This document shows positions 35,071 to 44,012 of a stretch of DNA of 56,763 nucleotides, one piece after another. A model generated the notes under the pieces. It saw nothing but the letters and a program-made list of their open reading frames with translations. It was not told the origin of the DNA and searched no databases. Source of the stretch: Acidobacteriota bacterium (lineage in GTDB: Bacteria; Acidobacteriota; Terriglobia; Acidiferrales; UBA7541). The DNA is taken from NCBI GenBank assembly GCA_003224145.1, contig QHYN01000201.1, positions 1 through 56,763 of the forward strand, written 5' to 3'. A program made the translations under genes and the position numbers. Positions within the stretch are counted from its first letter, which is position 1, and every line of letters begins with the position of its first letter.

Positions 35071-36885
35071 CTACCTTGAGCCGACAAGCGCTTCCGCGGA
35101 CTTATAGGGGCAACGCCCCTTCAAGTGCTCTTCAAACTCCCCGCGCCACTTTTTCATGATGCTGATCGTGGGCATCGCCGCTGCGTCTCCCAACGGGCAA
35201 AACGTGCGACCTAGCATGTTTTTCGCCAGGTCGCCGATCATGTCGATATCTTCCTCGCGCCCCAGCCCGGCATGGAAACGCTCTAGGATCTTCCGCAGCC
35301 ACGCGGTTCCCTCGCGGCACGGAATGCACCACCCGCAGGATTCATGCGCGTAGAAATGCATAATGCGCCGTGCCATGTCCACCATGCAGGTGTCTTCGTC
35401 CATCACCACCATCCCGCCGGAGCCCAGCATCGAACCGGCCTTGGCGACCGAATCGTAATCCATCGGGATGTCGATCTCGTCCGCGGCGAGCAGCGGGCAA
35501 GAGCTTCCTCCGGGAATCACCGCCTTCAACTTCTTCCCATCCGGAATTCCTCCCGCCACTTCGTACAGGAACTTCTTCATGTTCATGCCCAGCGGCACTT
35601 CGTAAATCCCCGGCTTGTTCACATGCCCCGAAATGCACAGCAGTCGCGTCCCGCCATTTTTTGGCGTGCCGCGATTGGCGTACGCTTCGCCGCCTTCGCG
35701 GATAATCGACGGCACGGCGCTCAGCGTCTCCACGTTATTGATAATCGTCGGGCATCCATACAATCCCACGACGGCGGGGAACGGCGGTTTGATCCGCGGG
35801 TATCCACGCTTGCCCTCCAGCGATTCCATCAGCGCCGATTCTTCACCGCATTCATAGGCGCCCGCGCCGGTATGGATCAGCAAATCAAAATCAAATCCCG
35901 TGCCCCGAATGTTTTTCCCCAGGTAGCCCGCTGCATACGCTTCCGCGATGGCCGCGTCCACGATGTCCAGCACGTAGCGGTATTCCCCGCGTATGTAAAT
36001 GAATCCCTGGTGCGAATGAATGGCGCGCCCCGCGATCACCATGCCTTCAATCAACTGGTGCGGGTCCATCTCCATCAGTGGCCGGTCCTTGCAGGTGCCC
36101 GGCTCGGATTCATCTGCATTGCAAATCACGTACTTCGCTTTCGGCGAATCCTTCGGCACGAACGACCATTTCATCCCCGTGGGAAAACCCGCGCCACCGC
36201 GCCCGCGCAGATTTGATTTCTTCACCTCTTCGATGATGGACTCCGGCGTCATTTCCTTCAGCGCTTTTTCGAGCGCCTGATAACCGCCCTGCATCACGTA
36301 CACATCCAGCTTGTGCGAATCCTTCATTCCCCAGCGCCGACTGATCAGCGGCGTTTCCGCCCAGTGACGATCGTGGAGTGCGCCGGAAGTCACCGGCTCG
36401 GGCGCGGGCTGTCTTCCGGCGTCCAGATCCTCGATGATGCGGTCAAACTTCAACGCGGTTAAATTTTCGCAAAAATCATAATTCACCTGCATGGCCGGCG
36501 CGCCGGTGCAGGCACCAATGCATTCGACTTCTTCCAGCGAGAACATGCCGTCCTGCGTCGTTTCTTTGTGGCCAATCTCCAACCGCTTCTTGGCGCGGTC
36601 CAGCACTTCGTAACCGCCCTTCAGCATGCACGCCACGTTCGTGCAAACCTGCATGTGATACCTGCCCATGGGCTTGCGACGCAGCATCGAGTAATACGCT
36701 AGCGTCTCCTCGATCTGCACGTTGTTGAGGTCCAGCCGGCGCCCCAGCTCCGCAATCATCTCGTCGCTGACGTAGCCGTATTCGTCCTGCGCGTACATCA
36801 TCATGGGGATCAGTGCGCTGCGCTTCACCGGATAGCTGGATTGCAGCTTTTCAAATCTCGCCGAAAGTTTGGGAGAGAGCTCCAT
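35071..36885 (-). CDS. nuoEF: Fused complex I subunits NuoE and NuoF (right cluster)
   Basis: A 604-residue fusion. Residues 1-155 are NuoE, a thioredoxin-like [2Fe-2S] protein with ligands C81, C86, C122, C126. A Pro-rich linker (about 156-185, AGRQPAPEPVTSG) leads into NuoF: FMN-site GRGGAGFPTGMKW (228-240), NADH/FMN motif NADESEPGTCKDR (256-268), and [4Fe-4S] ligands C517, C520, C523 (ESCGWCIPC) and C563. Together they oxidise NADH and pass electrons to NuoG. The two are usually separate genes; there is one open frame here with no start or stop at the junction. It follows nuoD by 2 bases. Confidence 0.95.
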   Translation of the reverse strand: MELSPKLSARFEKLQSSYPVKRSALIPMMMYAQDEYGYVSDEMIAELGRRLDLNNVQIEETLAYYSMLRRKPMGRYHMQVCTNVACMLKGGYEVLDRAKKRLEIGHKETTQDGMFSLEEVECIGACTGAPAMQVNYDFCENLTALKFDRIIEDLDAGRQPAPEPVTSGALHDRHWAETPLISRRWGMKDSHKLDVYVMQGGYQALEKALKEMTPESIIEEVKKSNLRGRGGAGFPTGMKWSFVPKDSPKAKYVICNADESEPGTCKDRPLMEMDPHQLIEGMVIAGRAIHSHQGFIYIRGEYRYVLDIVDAAIAEAYAAGYLGKNIRGTGFDFDLLIHTGAGAYECGEESALMESLEGKRGYPRIKPPFPAVVGLYGCPTIINNVETLSAVPSIIREGGEAYANRGTPKNGGTRLLCISGHVNKPGIYEVPLGMNMKKFLYEVAGGIPDGKKLKAVIPGGSSCPLLAADEIDIPMDYDSVAKAGSMLGSGGMVVMDEDTCMVDMARRIMHFYAHESCGWCIPCREGTAWLRKILERFHAGLGREEDIDMIGDLAKNMLGRTFCPLGDAAAMPTISIMKKWRGEFEEHLKGRCPYKSAEALVGSR

Positions 36886-36887
36886 GG

Positions 36888-38084
36888 TTACCTGTCGACT
36901 TCTCCGAGGACGATGTCAATCGTCCCGATACACGCGACCACATCGGCAATCAATCGTCCTTCGACGAGCCTGGGGAGCGCCTGCAAATTGATATACGACG
37001 GAGCGCGGAAATGCACGCGCAGCGGTTTTGGAGAGCCGTCGCTGGCCACAAAGCATCCCAACTCCCCGCGCGGCGATTCCACGGTGACAAATGCTTCACC
37101 CGGCGGCGGCGAAAACCCTTCGGTGAAAATCTTGAAATGGTAGATGAGCGCCTCCATCTCGGTCTTCATCTTTTCCCGCTGAGGAGGGATGATGCCCGGG
37201 GCTTCTGCTTTGATGGGCCCCTCGTCGGTGATTTTATCCATCGCCTGGCGAACAATTTTCAGGCTTTCACGCATCTCCGCCACGCGCACCAGGTAGCGCG
37301 CGTAACAATCCGATTCCGTGCGGGTCGGCACGTTAAAATTGAATTCCTGGTAGCTCGAATAAGGGAACACCTTGCGGTTGTCGTACGCCACGCCTGCCGC
37401 CCGCAGCGTCGGCCCGGTCATGCTCAGCGCAATCGCATCTTCCGGCGAGATGTACCCGATGTCTTTCGTGCGCCCGATCCAGATGGGGTTTTGGGTCAGC
37501 AGCGTCTCGTATTCATCCACGCGGCTCGGCATCATGCGCAAAAACTTTTCCACGGCCTGCCGCCAGCCCGTCGGCGGATCCAGCGCCACTCCGCCGATTC
37601 GAATATAGCTGGTCATCATGCGCTGGCCCGCGAACATTTCGAAAATGTTCAGAATCTCTTCGCGCTCGCGGAAGCAATACAGAAATACGGACATCGCTCC
37701 CAGGTCGATCGCATGCGTCCCCAGCCACACCAGATGCGAAGAGATCCTCTGCAGTTCCACCATCAATACGCGGATGTACTGCGCGCGCTTCGGTACTTCC
37801 AGCCCCAGGAGCTTTTCCACTGCCAGGCAGTACACCAGGTTGTTGCCCAGCGGATTCAGGTAATCGATCCGGTCGGTCAGCGTGATCACCTGTGAATACG
37901 TTTTGTCTTCGCAGGATTTTTCGATTCCCGTGTGCAGATAGCCGATGTCCGGCACCGCCTTCACCACCGTCTCGCCGTCCAGCTCGAGCAAAATGCGCAG
38001 CACGCCGTGTGTCGAAGGATGTTGCGGTCCCATGTTGAGGACCATCGTCTTGGTGGCGCCGATTACGGTTTCAGCGGTGCTCAT
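36888..38084 (-). CDS. nuoD: Complex I subunit NuoD (right cluster)
   Basis: The 49 kDa quinone-site subunit, 398 residues. [74 protein letters not shown] and [12 protein letters not shown] are conserved. The ATG at 38084 overlaps the nuoC stop (ATGA); the open frame beyond it reads back through nuoC and is not coding. Compared with the left NuoD it matches the standard bacterial consensus more closely, including LHTGIEK. Confidence 0.95.
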   Translation of the reverse strand: MSTAETVIGATKTMVLNMGPQHPSTHGVLRILLELDGETVVKAVPDIGYLHTGIEKSCEDKTYSQVITLTDRIDYLNPLGNNLVYCLAVEKLLGLEVPKRAQYIRVLMVELQRISSHLVWLGTHAIDLGAMSVFLYCFREREEILNIFEMFAGQRMMTSYIRIGGVALDPPTGWRQAVEKFLRMMPSRVDEYETLLTQNPIWIGRTKDIGYISPEDAIALSMTGPTLRAAGVAYDNRKVFPYSSYQEFNFNVPTRTESDCYARYLVRVAEMRESLKIVRQAMDKITDEGPIKAEAPGIIPPQREKMKTEMEALIYHFKIFTEGFSPPPGEAFVTVESPRGELGCFVASDGSPKPLRVHFRAPSYINLQALPRLVEGRLIADVVACIGTIDIVLGEVDR

Positions 38085-38605
38085 AGCGTGCTGCTCTTCC
38101 TGAAGAGCTCTCCCGTGCTCGGCACATCGCGGAAGCCTTCGACAGGATAATCTCTGCGCAGCGGATAGCCTTCCCAATCGTCCGGGAGCAGAATCCGCCG
38201 CAAATCGGGATGCCCGGAAAAACGAATGCCAAATAAGTCGAAAATCTCGCGCTCCAGCCAGTTTGCTCCCGGCCACACCGGCACGAGCGAATCCACGACG
38301 GGATCATCGCCGCTCACGCGCACTTGCAAGCGAACCTTGTCGCGTCTGGGAATGGACACCAGGTGGTAGTTCAATTCGAATCGCGGCCCCACGGGGTAAC
38401 GGTCCACGCAGGTGGCGTCCGTAAGCAGGTTGAACTGCAGCTTGGCGTCCGCCCGGCAGCGCCCCGCGGCGGGCCGCAGCAGTTCGCGCGGCACCACGAT
38501 GGTGGTCTCGCCTCGAAATTCAATGATTTCCGAGATTGCCTGTGGGTTCCACGACCGCAAACACTCAGCTACAACACTAGCTTTTTGGTTGGAAGACTCC
38601 GTCAC
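38081..38605 (-). CDS. nuoC: Complex I subunit NuoC (right cluster)
   Basis: A 174-residue 30 kDa-type subunit. FNLLTDATCVDRYPVGPRFELNYHLVSI and [44 protein letters not shown] are the family signatures. The start is GTG at 38605, 24 bases after the nuoA stop, a gap too small for nuoB. It lacks the Pro/Ala-rich tail of the left copy. Confidence 0.94.
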   Translation of the reverse strand: MTESSNQKASVVAECLRSWNPQAISEIIEFRGETTIVVPRELLRPAAGRCRADAKLQFNLLTDATCVDRYPVGPRFELNYHLVSIPRRDKVRLQVRVSGDDPVVDSLVPVWPGANWLEREIFDLFGIRFSGHPDLRRILLPDDWEGYPLRRDYPVEGFRDVPSTGELFRKSSTL

Positions 38606-38629
38606 GATTTCAAATCCTGCGAGCGCCGG

Positions 38630-39001
38630 TTATTTGTGCCAGTCCAGCGCGCCCTTTTTCCACAAATAGAGATATCCGACCAGAAGAACGGCGATGTAGA
38701 TCATCATCTCTACAAAGCCATACCATCGTAAGCTTCGAAAGATGTAGGCCCAGGGGTACAGGAAGATGGCTTCCACGTCGAACAGAATGAAAACCATCGC
38801 CACGAGATAAAATTTGACAGAAAAGGGTTCCCGCGCGTCACCCGTGGGTTCCATACCGCATTCATACGGCTGCTGCTTGGCCCGGTTCGGCCGCCGCCAA
38901 CCCACCAACACGGAAACAATGGTTAACGCCCCGGCCAGCCCGGTGGCAATCAGCAGGTGTAAGAGAAGCGGAGCATACGTGTGTAAACCCGAATCACTCA
39001 T
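38630..39001 (-). CDS. nuoA: Complex I subunit NuoA (right cluster)
   Basis: A 123-residue three-helix subunit. QPYECGMEPTGDAREPFSVKFYLVAMVFILFDVEAIFLYPWA carries the conserved Cys loop and acidic helix-2 residues. ATG at 39001 is preferred; no ribosome site precedes it, and the promoter candidate lies only a few bases upstream, so the message may be nearly leaderless. An upstream TTG at 39043 would add 14 poorly supported residues. First gene of the right cluster. Confidence 0.93.
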   Translation of the reverse strand: MSDSGLHTYAPLLLHLLIATGLAGALTIVSVLVGWRRPNRAKQQPYECGMEPTGDAREPFSVKFYLVAMVFILFDVEAIFLYPWAYIFRSLRWYGFVEMMIYIAVLLVGYLYLWKKGALDWHK

Positions 39002-39013
39002 GGGCGAATTGCT

Positions 39014-39043
39014 ATAATAACGATTGAGACGGCGCTGGGTCAA
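39014..39043 (-). promoter_or_regulatory. Candidate sigma-70 promoter for the right complex I operon
   Basis: On the minus strand TTGACC (39038-39043) and TATTAT (39014-39019) are separated by 18 bases, each one mismatch from consensus. Transcription would begin around 39007, leaving a leader of only about six bases before nuoA. The same AT-rich box also reads TATAAT on the plus strand, but no -35 was found in that direction. Confidence 0.4.
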
Positions 39044-39106
39044 ATAGGGCGGAAAGATTCCTCCGGGCTTGCTCCAGCCTTCGCGCAGGCCAAAGCGGAC
39101 AGGGAA

Positions 39107-39736
39107 ATGCTACTCGGTCACAACAGCAACGTGACAGTCGCCGACACCACCTTCCACGTCCAAACGGAAGAGGGCGGTCCCGTTCATGCCCTCATTGATA
39201 CGACCGTTTATTTCCGCGGCCATGTCTTACATCGCCGCACCAACAATTATTTTGACCTGCTTCCGCTCAACCCCGATCGCGAACGGGCTCTCAAACTCCG
39301 CGTGGAGGAACAGCATCGCAGCATCGTCGAGGAGGTGCGTTCCGGCAAGCTGAATCTTGCCGTTCCGGCGGACGAGAGGGCCGCGGCTCACAAGAGCGGG
39401 CCTCATTCCTCGTCTGGGACGAATCCGCTCCACTTGGAGCTGCTCAACGCCAAGTCGTGGCTCACCGGTAAACGCGCTCTTCTTCAAGTTGCCGTGCGCG
39501 ATCTGGCCAACCATGCTGTCGCGGGCGTCACGGTGACCGCCAAAGTGGAAGGTGCAGCGCAGCCTGCCGAGTTTTCTGCCCACACCGGTTCCTCGGGAAA
39601 TGCCCAATTCGAATTTGACATGCCCCGCTTGTCCCGTGCCGATGCCGCACTGGTCATCGAAGCATCTAACGGAAGTGCTCAGGCTCATTTGCGTTTCCAG
39701 TTGCGCGCCAAGCCTCGCGTGCCTTCCACGAGCTAA
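39107..39736 (+). CDS. Hypothetical protein with C-terminal Ig-like domain
   Basis: A 209-residue protein without signal peptide. The N-terminal third (VTVADTTFHVQTEEGGPVHALIDTTVYFRGHVLHRRTNNYFDLLPL) looks like a conserved small beta domain; a Ser/Gly/His linker follows; residues about 105-205 (ALLQVAVRDLANHAVAGVTVTAKVEG ... GSSGNAQFEFDMP) resemble a carboxypeptidase-regulatory or Ig-like beta-sandwich. Function unknown. It diverges from nuoA and lies 12 bases before thiS. Confidence 0.7.
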   Translation: MLLGHNSNVTVADTTFHVQTEEGGPVHALIDTTVYFRGHVLHRRTNNYFDLLPLNPDRERALKLRVEEQHRSIVEEVRSGKLNLAVPADERAAAHKSGPHSSSGTNPLHLELLNAKSWLTGKRALLQVAVRDLANHAVAGVTVTAKVEGAAQPAEFSAHTGSSGNAQFEFDMPRLSRADAALVIEASNGSAQAHLRFQLRAKPRVPSTS

Positions 39737-39748
39737 GGAATGACGCCG

Positions 39749-39952
39749 ATGGTAACCATCACGGTCAACGGAGAACAACGCTCTGCCAACCCCGGCTCCA
39801 CGGTGGCGGATTTGCTTCGCGAACTGGGCCTCGATACGGGGCGCGTTGCTATCGAACGCAACCTCGAAATCCTCTCTCGCCCCGACTGGCAGAAAACCAT
39901 CCTCCAGGCCGGCGACCGCTACGAAATTGTCCAATTCGTCGGCGGCGGTTAG
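39749..39952 (+). CDS. thiS: Sulfur carrier protein ThiS
   Basis: A 67-residue ubiquitin-like protein. VTITVNGEQRSANPGSTVADLLRELGL and the end DRYEIVQFVGGG match ThiS; the terminal Gly-Gly is adenylated and then carries the sulfur used to build the thiazole of thiamine. ATG at 39749 has AAGGA at a workable distance; an ATG at 39740 is too close to it. No other thiamine genes are nearby. Confidence 0.85.
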   Translation: MVTITVNGEQRSANPGSTVADLLRELGLDTGRVAIERNLEILSRPDWQKTILQAGDRYEIVQFVGGG

Positions 39953-40008
39953 GTCTGAATCCACCTCGTGCTCACCGCGAGCACGTCGTGAAGTTCTTGG
40001 AGAAGAAA

Positions 40009-40605
40009 ATGACCGGAGTACCCTCCACGCGCGGACCGATGTTCTTGGTGACGGCTGCTCTGATTTTTGGCCAAGCACGTTCGCCAGTACAACTCAAGGC
40101 TGCCGAGGAACCAGCCAGTTGCAACTTGGCATCCCTTCCCTCAGATATCCAGAGCCGTCTCAAAAAGGATTTCAGTTCGTGGAAGATTCAGGAACCCGAA
40201 AATCTAAACGAGAACGCTCGGAAGACTTGGGCAGGGAGAAAGCCGCCTGCATGTCCGAGCATCGCCGTGGGGCTATTTCAGAATACGAAGACTGCCTCTT
40301 ACGCCGTCCTGCTTGTCCCCGTTGATCACCCGGATGGGGCGTATAGGCTCCTCGTCTTCAGCCGCAAAGCTGGAGAGCCGTCCTATGAACCGACAGTTGT
40401 CGAGCAGTTCGACGACCACGGGGCCTCTAATTACTTCGTACGGAAAGTCCCTATCAGTGACTTCTTCAGTGTGGAGTCCAAGAAAAAGTTTCAGGTGCAA
40501 GCCACAGAAGCCATCGAGATGATAGATTCAGCGGAACAAGAATACGGAGCTGGAATCTACTTTTGGTCGAATGGCCGCTTTCGGCACGAGCCTGTGGACG
40601 ATTAG
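40009..40605 (+). CDS. Secreted hypothetical protein
   Basis: A 198-residue protein with an N-terminal signal-like segment (TRGPMFLVTAALIFGQARS) and a soluble body that alternates charged and aromatic strands (SYAVLLVPVDHPDGAYRLLVFSR; YGAGIYFWSNGRFRHEPVDD). Two cysteines (44, 83 approximately) might pair. GGAG is 7 bases before the ATG, preferred over a GTG at 39988. No family recognised. Confidence 0.6.
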   Translation: MTGVPSTRGPMFLVTAALIFGQARSPVQLKAAEEPASCNLASLPSDIQSRLKKDFSSWKIQEPENLNENARKTWAGRKPPACPSIAVGLFQNTKTASYAVLLVPVDHPDGAYRLLVFSRKAGEPSYEPTVVEQFDDHGASNYFVRKVPISDFFSVESKKKFQVQATEAIEMIDSAEQEYGAGIYFWSNGRFRHEPVDD

Positions 40606-40636
40606 TAGCGCCGGGGCTGTCTGCGTAACTAGCCAG

Positions 40637-42997
40637 CTAGTGATTCTTTCCGGCCTCTGAGGGCTTCGTCAGTTCTGTGACTCCTCCCTGAATCGCTTGT
40701 GCTTTCTCTCTTGCCTGCAAAGCCTTCTCTGTCTGCCCTTGTGCCTGGTACAAATCCGCCAGCGTTGTCCACCACGCCGCCTTTTCCGGGCTAAGCCTCA
40801 CTGCCAATTCTTGCTGAGACACGGCGCGGTCCAGATCATTCAATTCTCGATAGGCTCGCGCTCGTCCCTCCGCGAGTTGCGCGTTGAATTGTTTCCCCAG
40901 GTCCGAAGAATCTCCGCGGTAGGGGCTTTTTGCCTCTGCGCGTTGGAAGGCGGCCAGCGCCTCCTGTGGTTGATTCATGTAAACGTAGACCACACCTTGT
41001 GCGCGCAGCCTTTCGAAAGGGACTTGCGAGAGGGGAGTCGCCTTTTTGACGCAGCGCAGCGCTTCGGCATACTGATGTTTCGCCACATAGAGACGCGCCA
41101 GGGCGTACCACGCAGCGTCACTCGGACTGGTCCGCACCACGCGCAAATATTCGCGTTCCGCTTCCTCGGGACGATTCGTGGCGCCCAGAAATTGCGCTTT
41201 CACCAGGTGCAAGTTGGCATTGTCTGGGAAGAGCTGTTCCGCCTGGTCCAGCGCCCAGGCCGCTTCTTTGTCCCGCGACAGGAAATAAAAGATGGAGCCG
41301 GCATTCATGAAAAAATTGAATCGCTCGGCGCGTGCCCGGTAGGAGTTCGTCGGCGCCAGCGGCGGTGACGCGATCGCTGCCGTTCCGCAGCTCTGTGCGA
41401 ATTTTCGCAACACCTCACTGTTCTCGGGGCGGTTGCGAACGAAAACGACGGAAGCGTCGTCCAGATAGACCAGCTTCCACTCTTTGCTCTCGCAGTAGTC
41501 TTGAAACGGGAACGTTCCCAGGCCCGCGTACCGTGCTACGGGAAAGATCAACGTGTTGATCTTCCAGCGGTCGGCAGCCTCCTTCCATTCGGCGGAATCC
41601 GGCAGGGCCAACATCAATTGCTTTTGCTCGGCGAAAAGCTCGTTGCCGAACGGGATGTACCGCCCGTCCACAAAAACGGGATATTTCGGTCCGAGCCGCC
41701 ACGCCAGATATCCGCCCTGCCCGTAGTCGTGAAAGATATTTCCCGGCAAACGCTCCCGCTCGAGAAACGCCGCGGCCCGCTCCGGGTACCACCACGAGGG
41801 GCCGGTGCCGAACAATGAAATTTGATTGGAGTCGAGGTAATAGCGGTCCGAGATGAGGTCGGCAGCGCGCACTACTCCGAGAAAGCCCAAGACTATGGCA
41901 ACTAGAAATGCAAGACCACGCGAAAGTCTGGCTGACAGAATCATCCGAGCTGAATTGTCTGGATCCTCTGGTCGCTGTACTTGTGTAGTCGCGAGTGCTC
42001 TCGCGAATGAACTCAACAGCCCTCCTCCGATCACCACGACAACAACCGCGAAGAACGCTTGCAGGCGGATGTGTTGCACCGAGAGATACATCCCAGCGGC
42101 CAGAACGATCGCCGGCCCAAACCGTCTTTTCCAGATCGCGACGAAGATTGCGCCCAGGCCCGCGGTCAGCAGCCACCAATCCGCGCTCGCGGGATCGCGA
42201 GGGCTCAGCGCTTGCCGCCACGCCAGCGAATTGAATTGCACAGCGGACCATTCACTGATGAAGGCGCTGTGAACTTGCATCACTCTGTTCTGGCGGTAAA
42301 TGGCCTCGTAAATCCTCCAGCCCCAGGGATTGACCAGCGTCGCGCCGATGGAGGTCGCAAGCCAAATGGCAACCTGCTTCAGCCGTGCGAGCGCCCCCGC
42401 CCGGCGCTCGGCGAAAATCATGTCGCTTAATTCGAACAAGATTCCCGCGCCAAGGGCTCCCAGCCCCGCAATGAATCCAAGATGCAAATTCACCCACAAG
42501 AAAAAGACCACGGGAAGCACCCAGAGGCGCACGGATTTGCCTTGGTGATGTCTCCATATGACCGCAAGGACCATCGCAAACAGTACGGTGGTGAATAGCT
42601 CCGCGCGCGGAATCGTGCGAAACGCAATTGCCGGAACGGCAAGGAACGCAAGAACGGCGGTCAGCCTTCCCCCGGCGCTGCACAAGAATCCCACTGTGGC
42701 CGCGCACGCTATCGCGCCGAGCCAGGACAGCGTGGCGTATCCCCCAACCAGATAGAGTAGGTAAAAAATCGCGCCGGAAAATGGCGGGTAGATCCATTCT
42801 TTTCCTTGCGCCGTATAGGAAAAAAGTTCGGTTCGCGGAATGTGATGCTGCTCGACCACGTAGCGGCCCGTCGCCAGTTGCCAGCCCAAATCAAAATCGG
42901 ACACCGTGCGCAAGCCTGTGAACAAAGCATAAGTGAGAGCCAGAACAATCAACCAAACCCGTAACCAATCGCGCCCATTCTGTGTTGGAGAACTCAC
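40637..42997 (-). CDS. Large membrane protein with C-terminal TPR domain
   Basis: A 786-residue protein. The first ~400 residues contain about ten hydrophobic helices with short charged loops; the loop FDLGWQLATGRYVVEQHHIPRTELFSYTAQGKEW and later FHDYGQGGYLAWRLGPKYPVFVDGRYIPFG resemble GT-C-type or oligosaccharide-transfer membrane proteins of unknown substrate. From about residue 570 there are TPR repeats (ALDQAEQLFPDNANLHLVKAQFLG; EYLRVVRTSPSDAAWYALARLY; ALAAFQRAEAKSP; LADLYQAQGQTEKAL). Start is GTG at 42997, which sits in a perfect 7-2-7 inverted repeat (42989-43004). Function unknown; a cell-envelope role is likely. Confidence 0.7.
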   Translation of the reverse strand: MSSPTQNGRDWLRVWLIVLALTYALFTGLRTVSDFDLGWQLATGRYVVEQHHIPRTELFSYTAQGKEWIYPPFSGAIFYLLYLVGGYATLSWLGAIACAATVGFLCSAGGRLTAVLAFLAVPAIAFRTIPRAELFTTVLFAMVLAVIWRHHQGKSVRLWVLPVVFFLWVNLHLGFIAGLGALGAGILFELSDMIFAERRAGALARLKQVAIWLATSIGATLVNPWGWRIYEAIYRQNRVMQVHSAFISEWSAVQFNSLAWRQALSPRDPASADWWLLTAGLGAIFVAIWKRRFGPAIVLAAGMYLSVQHIRLQAFFAVVVVVIGGGLLSSFARALATTQVQRPEDPDNSARMILSARLSRGLAFLVAIVLGFLGVVRAADLISDRYYLDSNQISLFGTGPSWWYPERAAAFLERERLPGNIFHDYGQGGYLAWRLGPKYPVFVDGRYIPFGNELFAEQKQLMLALPDSAEWKEAADRWKINTLIFPVARYAGLGTFPFQDYCESKEWKLVYLDDASVVFVRNRPENSEVLRKFAQSCGTAAIASPPLAPTNSYRARAERFNFFMNAGSIFYFLSRDKEAAWALDQAEQLFPDNANLHLVKAQFLGATNRPEEAEREYLRVVRTSPSDAAWYALARLYVAKHQYAEALRCVKKATPLSQVPFERLRAQGVVYVYMNQPQEALAAFQRAEAKSPYRGDSSDLGKQFNAQLAEGRARAYRELNDLDRAVSQQELAVRLSPEKAAWWTTLADLYQAQGQTEKALQAREKAQAIQGGVTELTKPSEAGKNH

Positions 42998-43125
42998 GAG
43001 TTCTGATTTTGTGCGAGCGGCTGGGAGAGAACAACGCCGAAAGCGTTTGCCGCGACGTGACAGTCAATGAGCATCCATTGCTCTTGCCGGGTGTGAAGAA
43101 CCATCTTCCATCCGGTCTTACGCAC

Positions 43126-43764
43126 CTAAATTCCCTTGAGCAAGTGCCCCATTTTGCGCTTCTTGGTTTTCAGGTAGGCGCGGGAAATCTTCGAAACGCG
43201 CGGCTGGCACGGCAGGCGCTCCACCACCTCAATTCCGGCCTTCTCGAGTTGCCGCACTTTTTCCGGATTGTTCGAAAGCAGCCGGATTCGCATCGCGCCG
43301 AGTTTTTTCAGGATTTGCGTAGAGAAGTCGTAATCGCGCGCGTCCGCCGCGAATCCCAGCGATTCGTTCGCTTCCACGGTGTCCATCCCGCGGTCCTGCA
43401 ATTCATAGGCCCGGAGTTTGTTCATCAAACCGATACCTCGGCCTTCCTGCGGGAGGTAGAGCAAAATCCCCGAAGGCGCCTGCCCAATTTTCTTCAGCGA
43501 GAGCTCGAGTTGCGCCCGGCAATCGCACCGCAGCGACGTCAAAACGTCCCCGGTCAGGCATTGCGAATGCACCCGCACCAGCGGCGCGATTCTCCCTTTC
43601 AGGTTTCCGCGAACCAGCGCCACGGCTTCTTCATCTTTCCCGTGACCCCGAAAACCGTAAATCGTGAACCGGCCAAACCGCGTCGGAAGATTCGCTTGCG
43701 CAATCATTTGCAGGCCAGTGGTTTTTTTTATGGATCGCCCGCTTCGCTGTGATTTTGTTTTCAT
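43126..43764 (-). CDS. ribA: GTP cyclohydrolase II
   Basis: A 212-residue single-domain enzyme for the first step of riboflavin synthesis. The zinc ligands C69, C80 and C82 lie in RVHSQCLTGDVLTSLRCDCRAQLE, and LLYLPQEGRGIGLMNKLRAYELQDRGMDTVEAN holds the catalytic and GTP-binding residues. RVHSEC, usual in the family, is RVHSQC here. It is not fused to DHBP synthase (RibB). No strong ribosome site is seen before the ATG at 43764; ATG at residue 20 is an alternative. No other rib genes are adjacent. Confidence 0.92.
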   Translation of the reverse strand: MKTKSQRSGRSIKKTTGLQMIAQANLPTRFGRFTIYGFRGHGKDEEAVALVRGNLKGRIAPLVRVHSQCLTGDVLTSLRCDCRAQLELSLKKIGQAPSGILLYLPQEGRGIGLMNKLRAYELQDRGMDTVEANESLGFAADARDYDFSTQILKKLGAMRIRLLSNNPEKVRQLEKAGIEVVERLPCQPRVSKISRAYLKTKKRKMGHLLKGI

Positions 43765-44012
43765 TCGAAACCAGCAGTATACCAGGAACCACATTTCACG
43801 CCGGTTCCGCGCGGTTTCGCGTCTCCTTGCTCATTCGAACCGCGATTCGCATTGCGCGACGACGAAAAGTTGGGCTCCTTGGCGCCCCCAATTCCGCGAA
43901 GACGGCACACCCTCTCGCTGTCGCTTTACTTCGCACCGCGGATTGGCTAGCTTTACCCTCAGACCAGCGTTCTCATTGCCACGCGCTTTCGAATGAGAAC
44001 GCGCCTTTGCAT

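Noticed and set aside
36813-37895. 360-residue open frame antisense to nuoD
   Set aside because: His/Arg-rich antisense shadow of a conserved gene; no motif.
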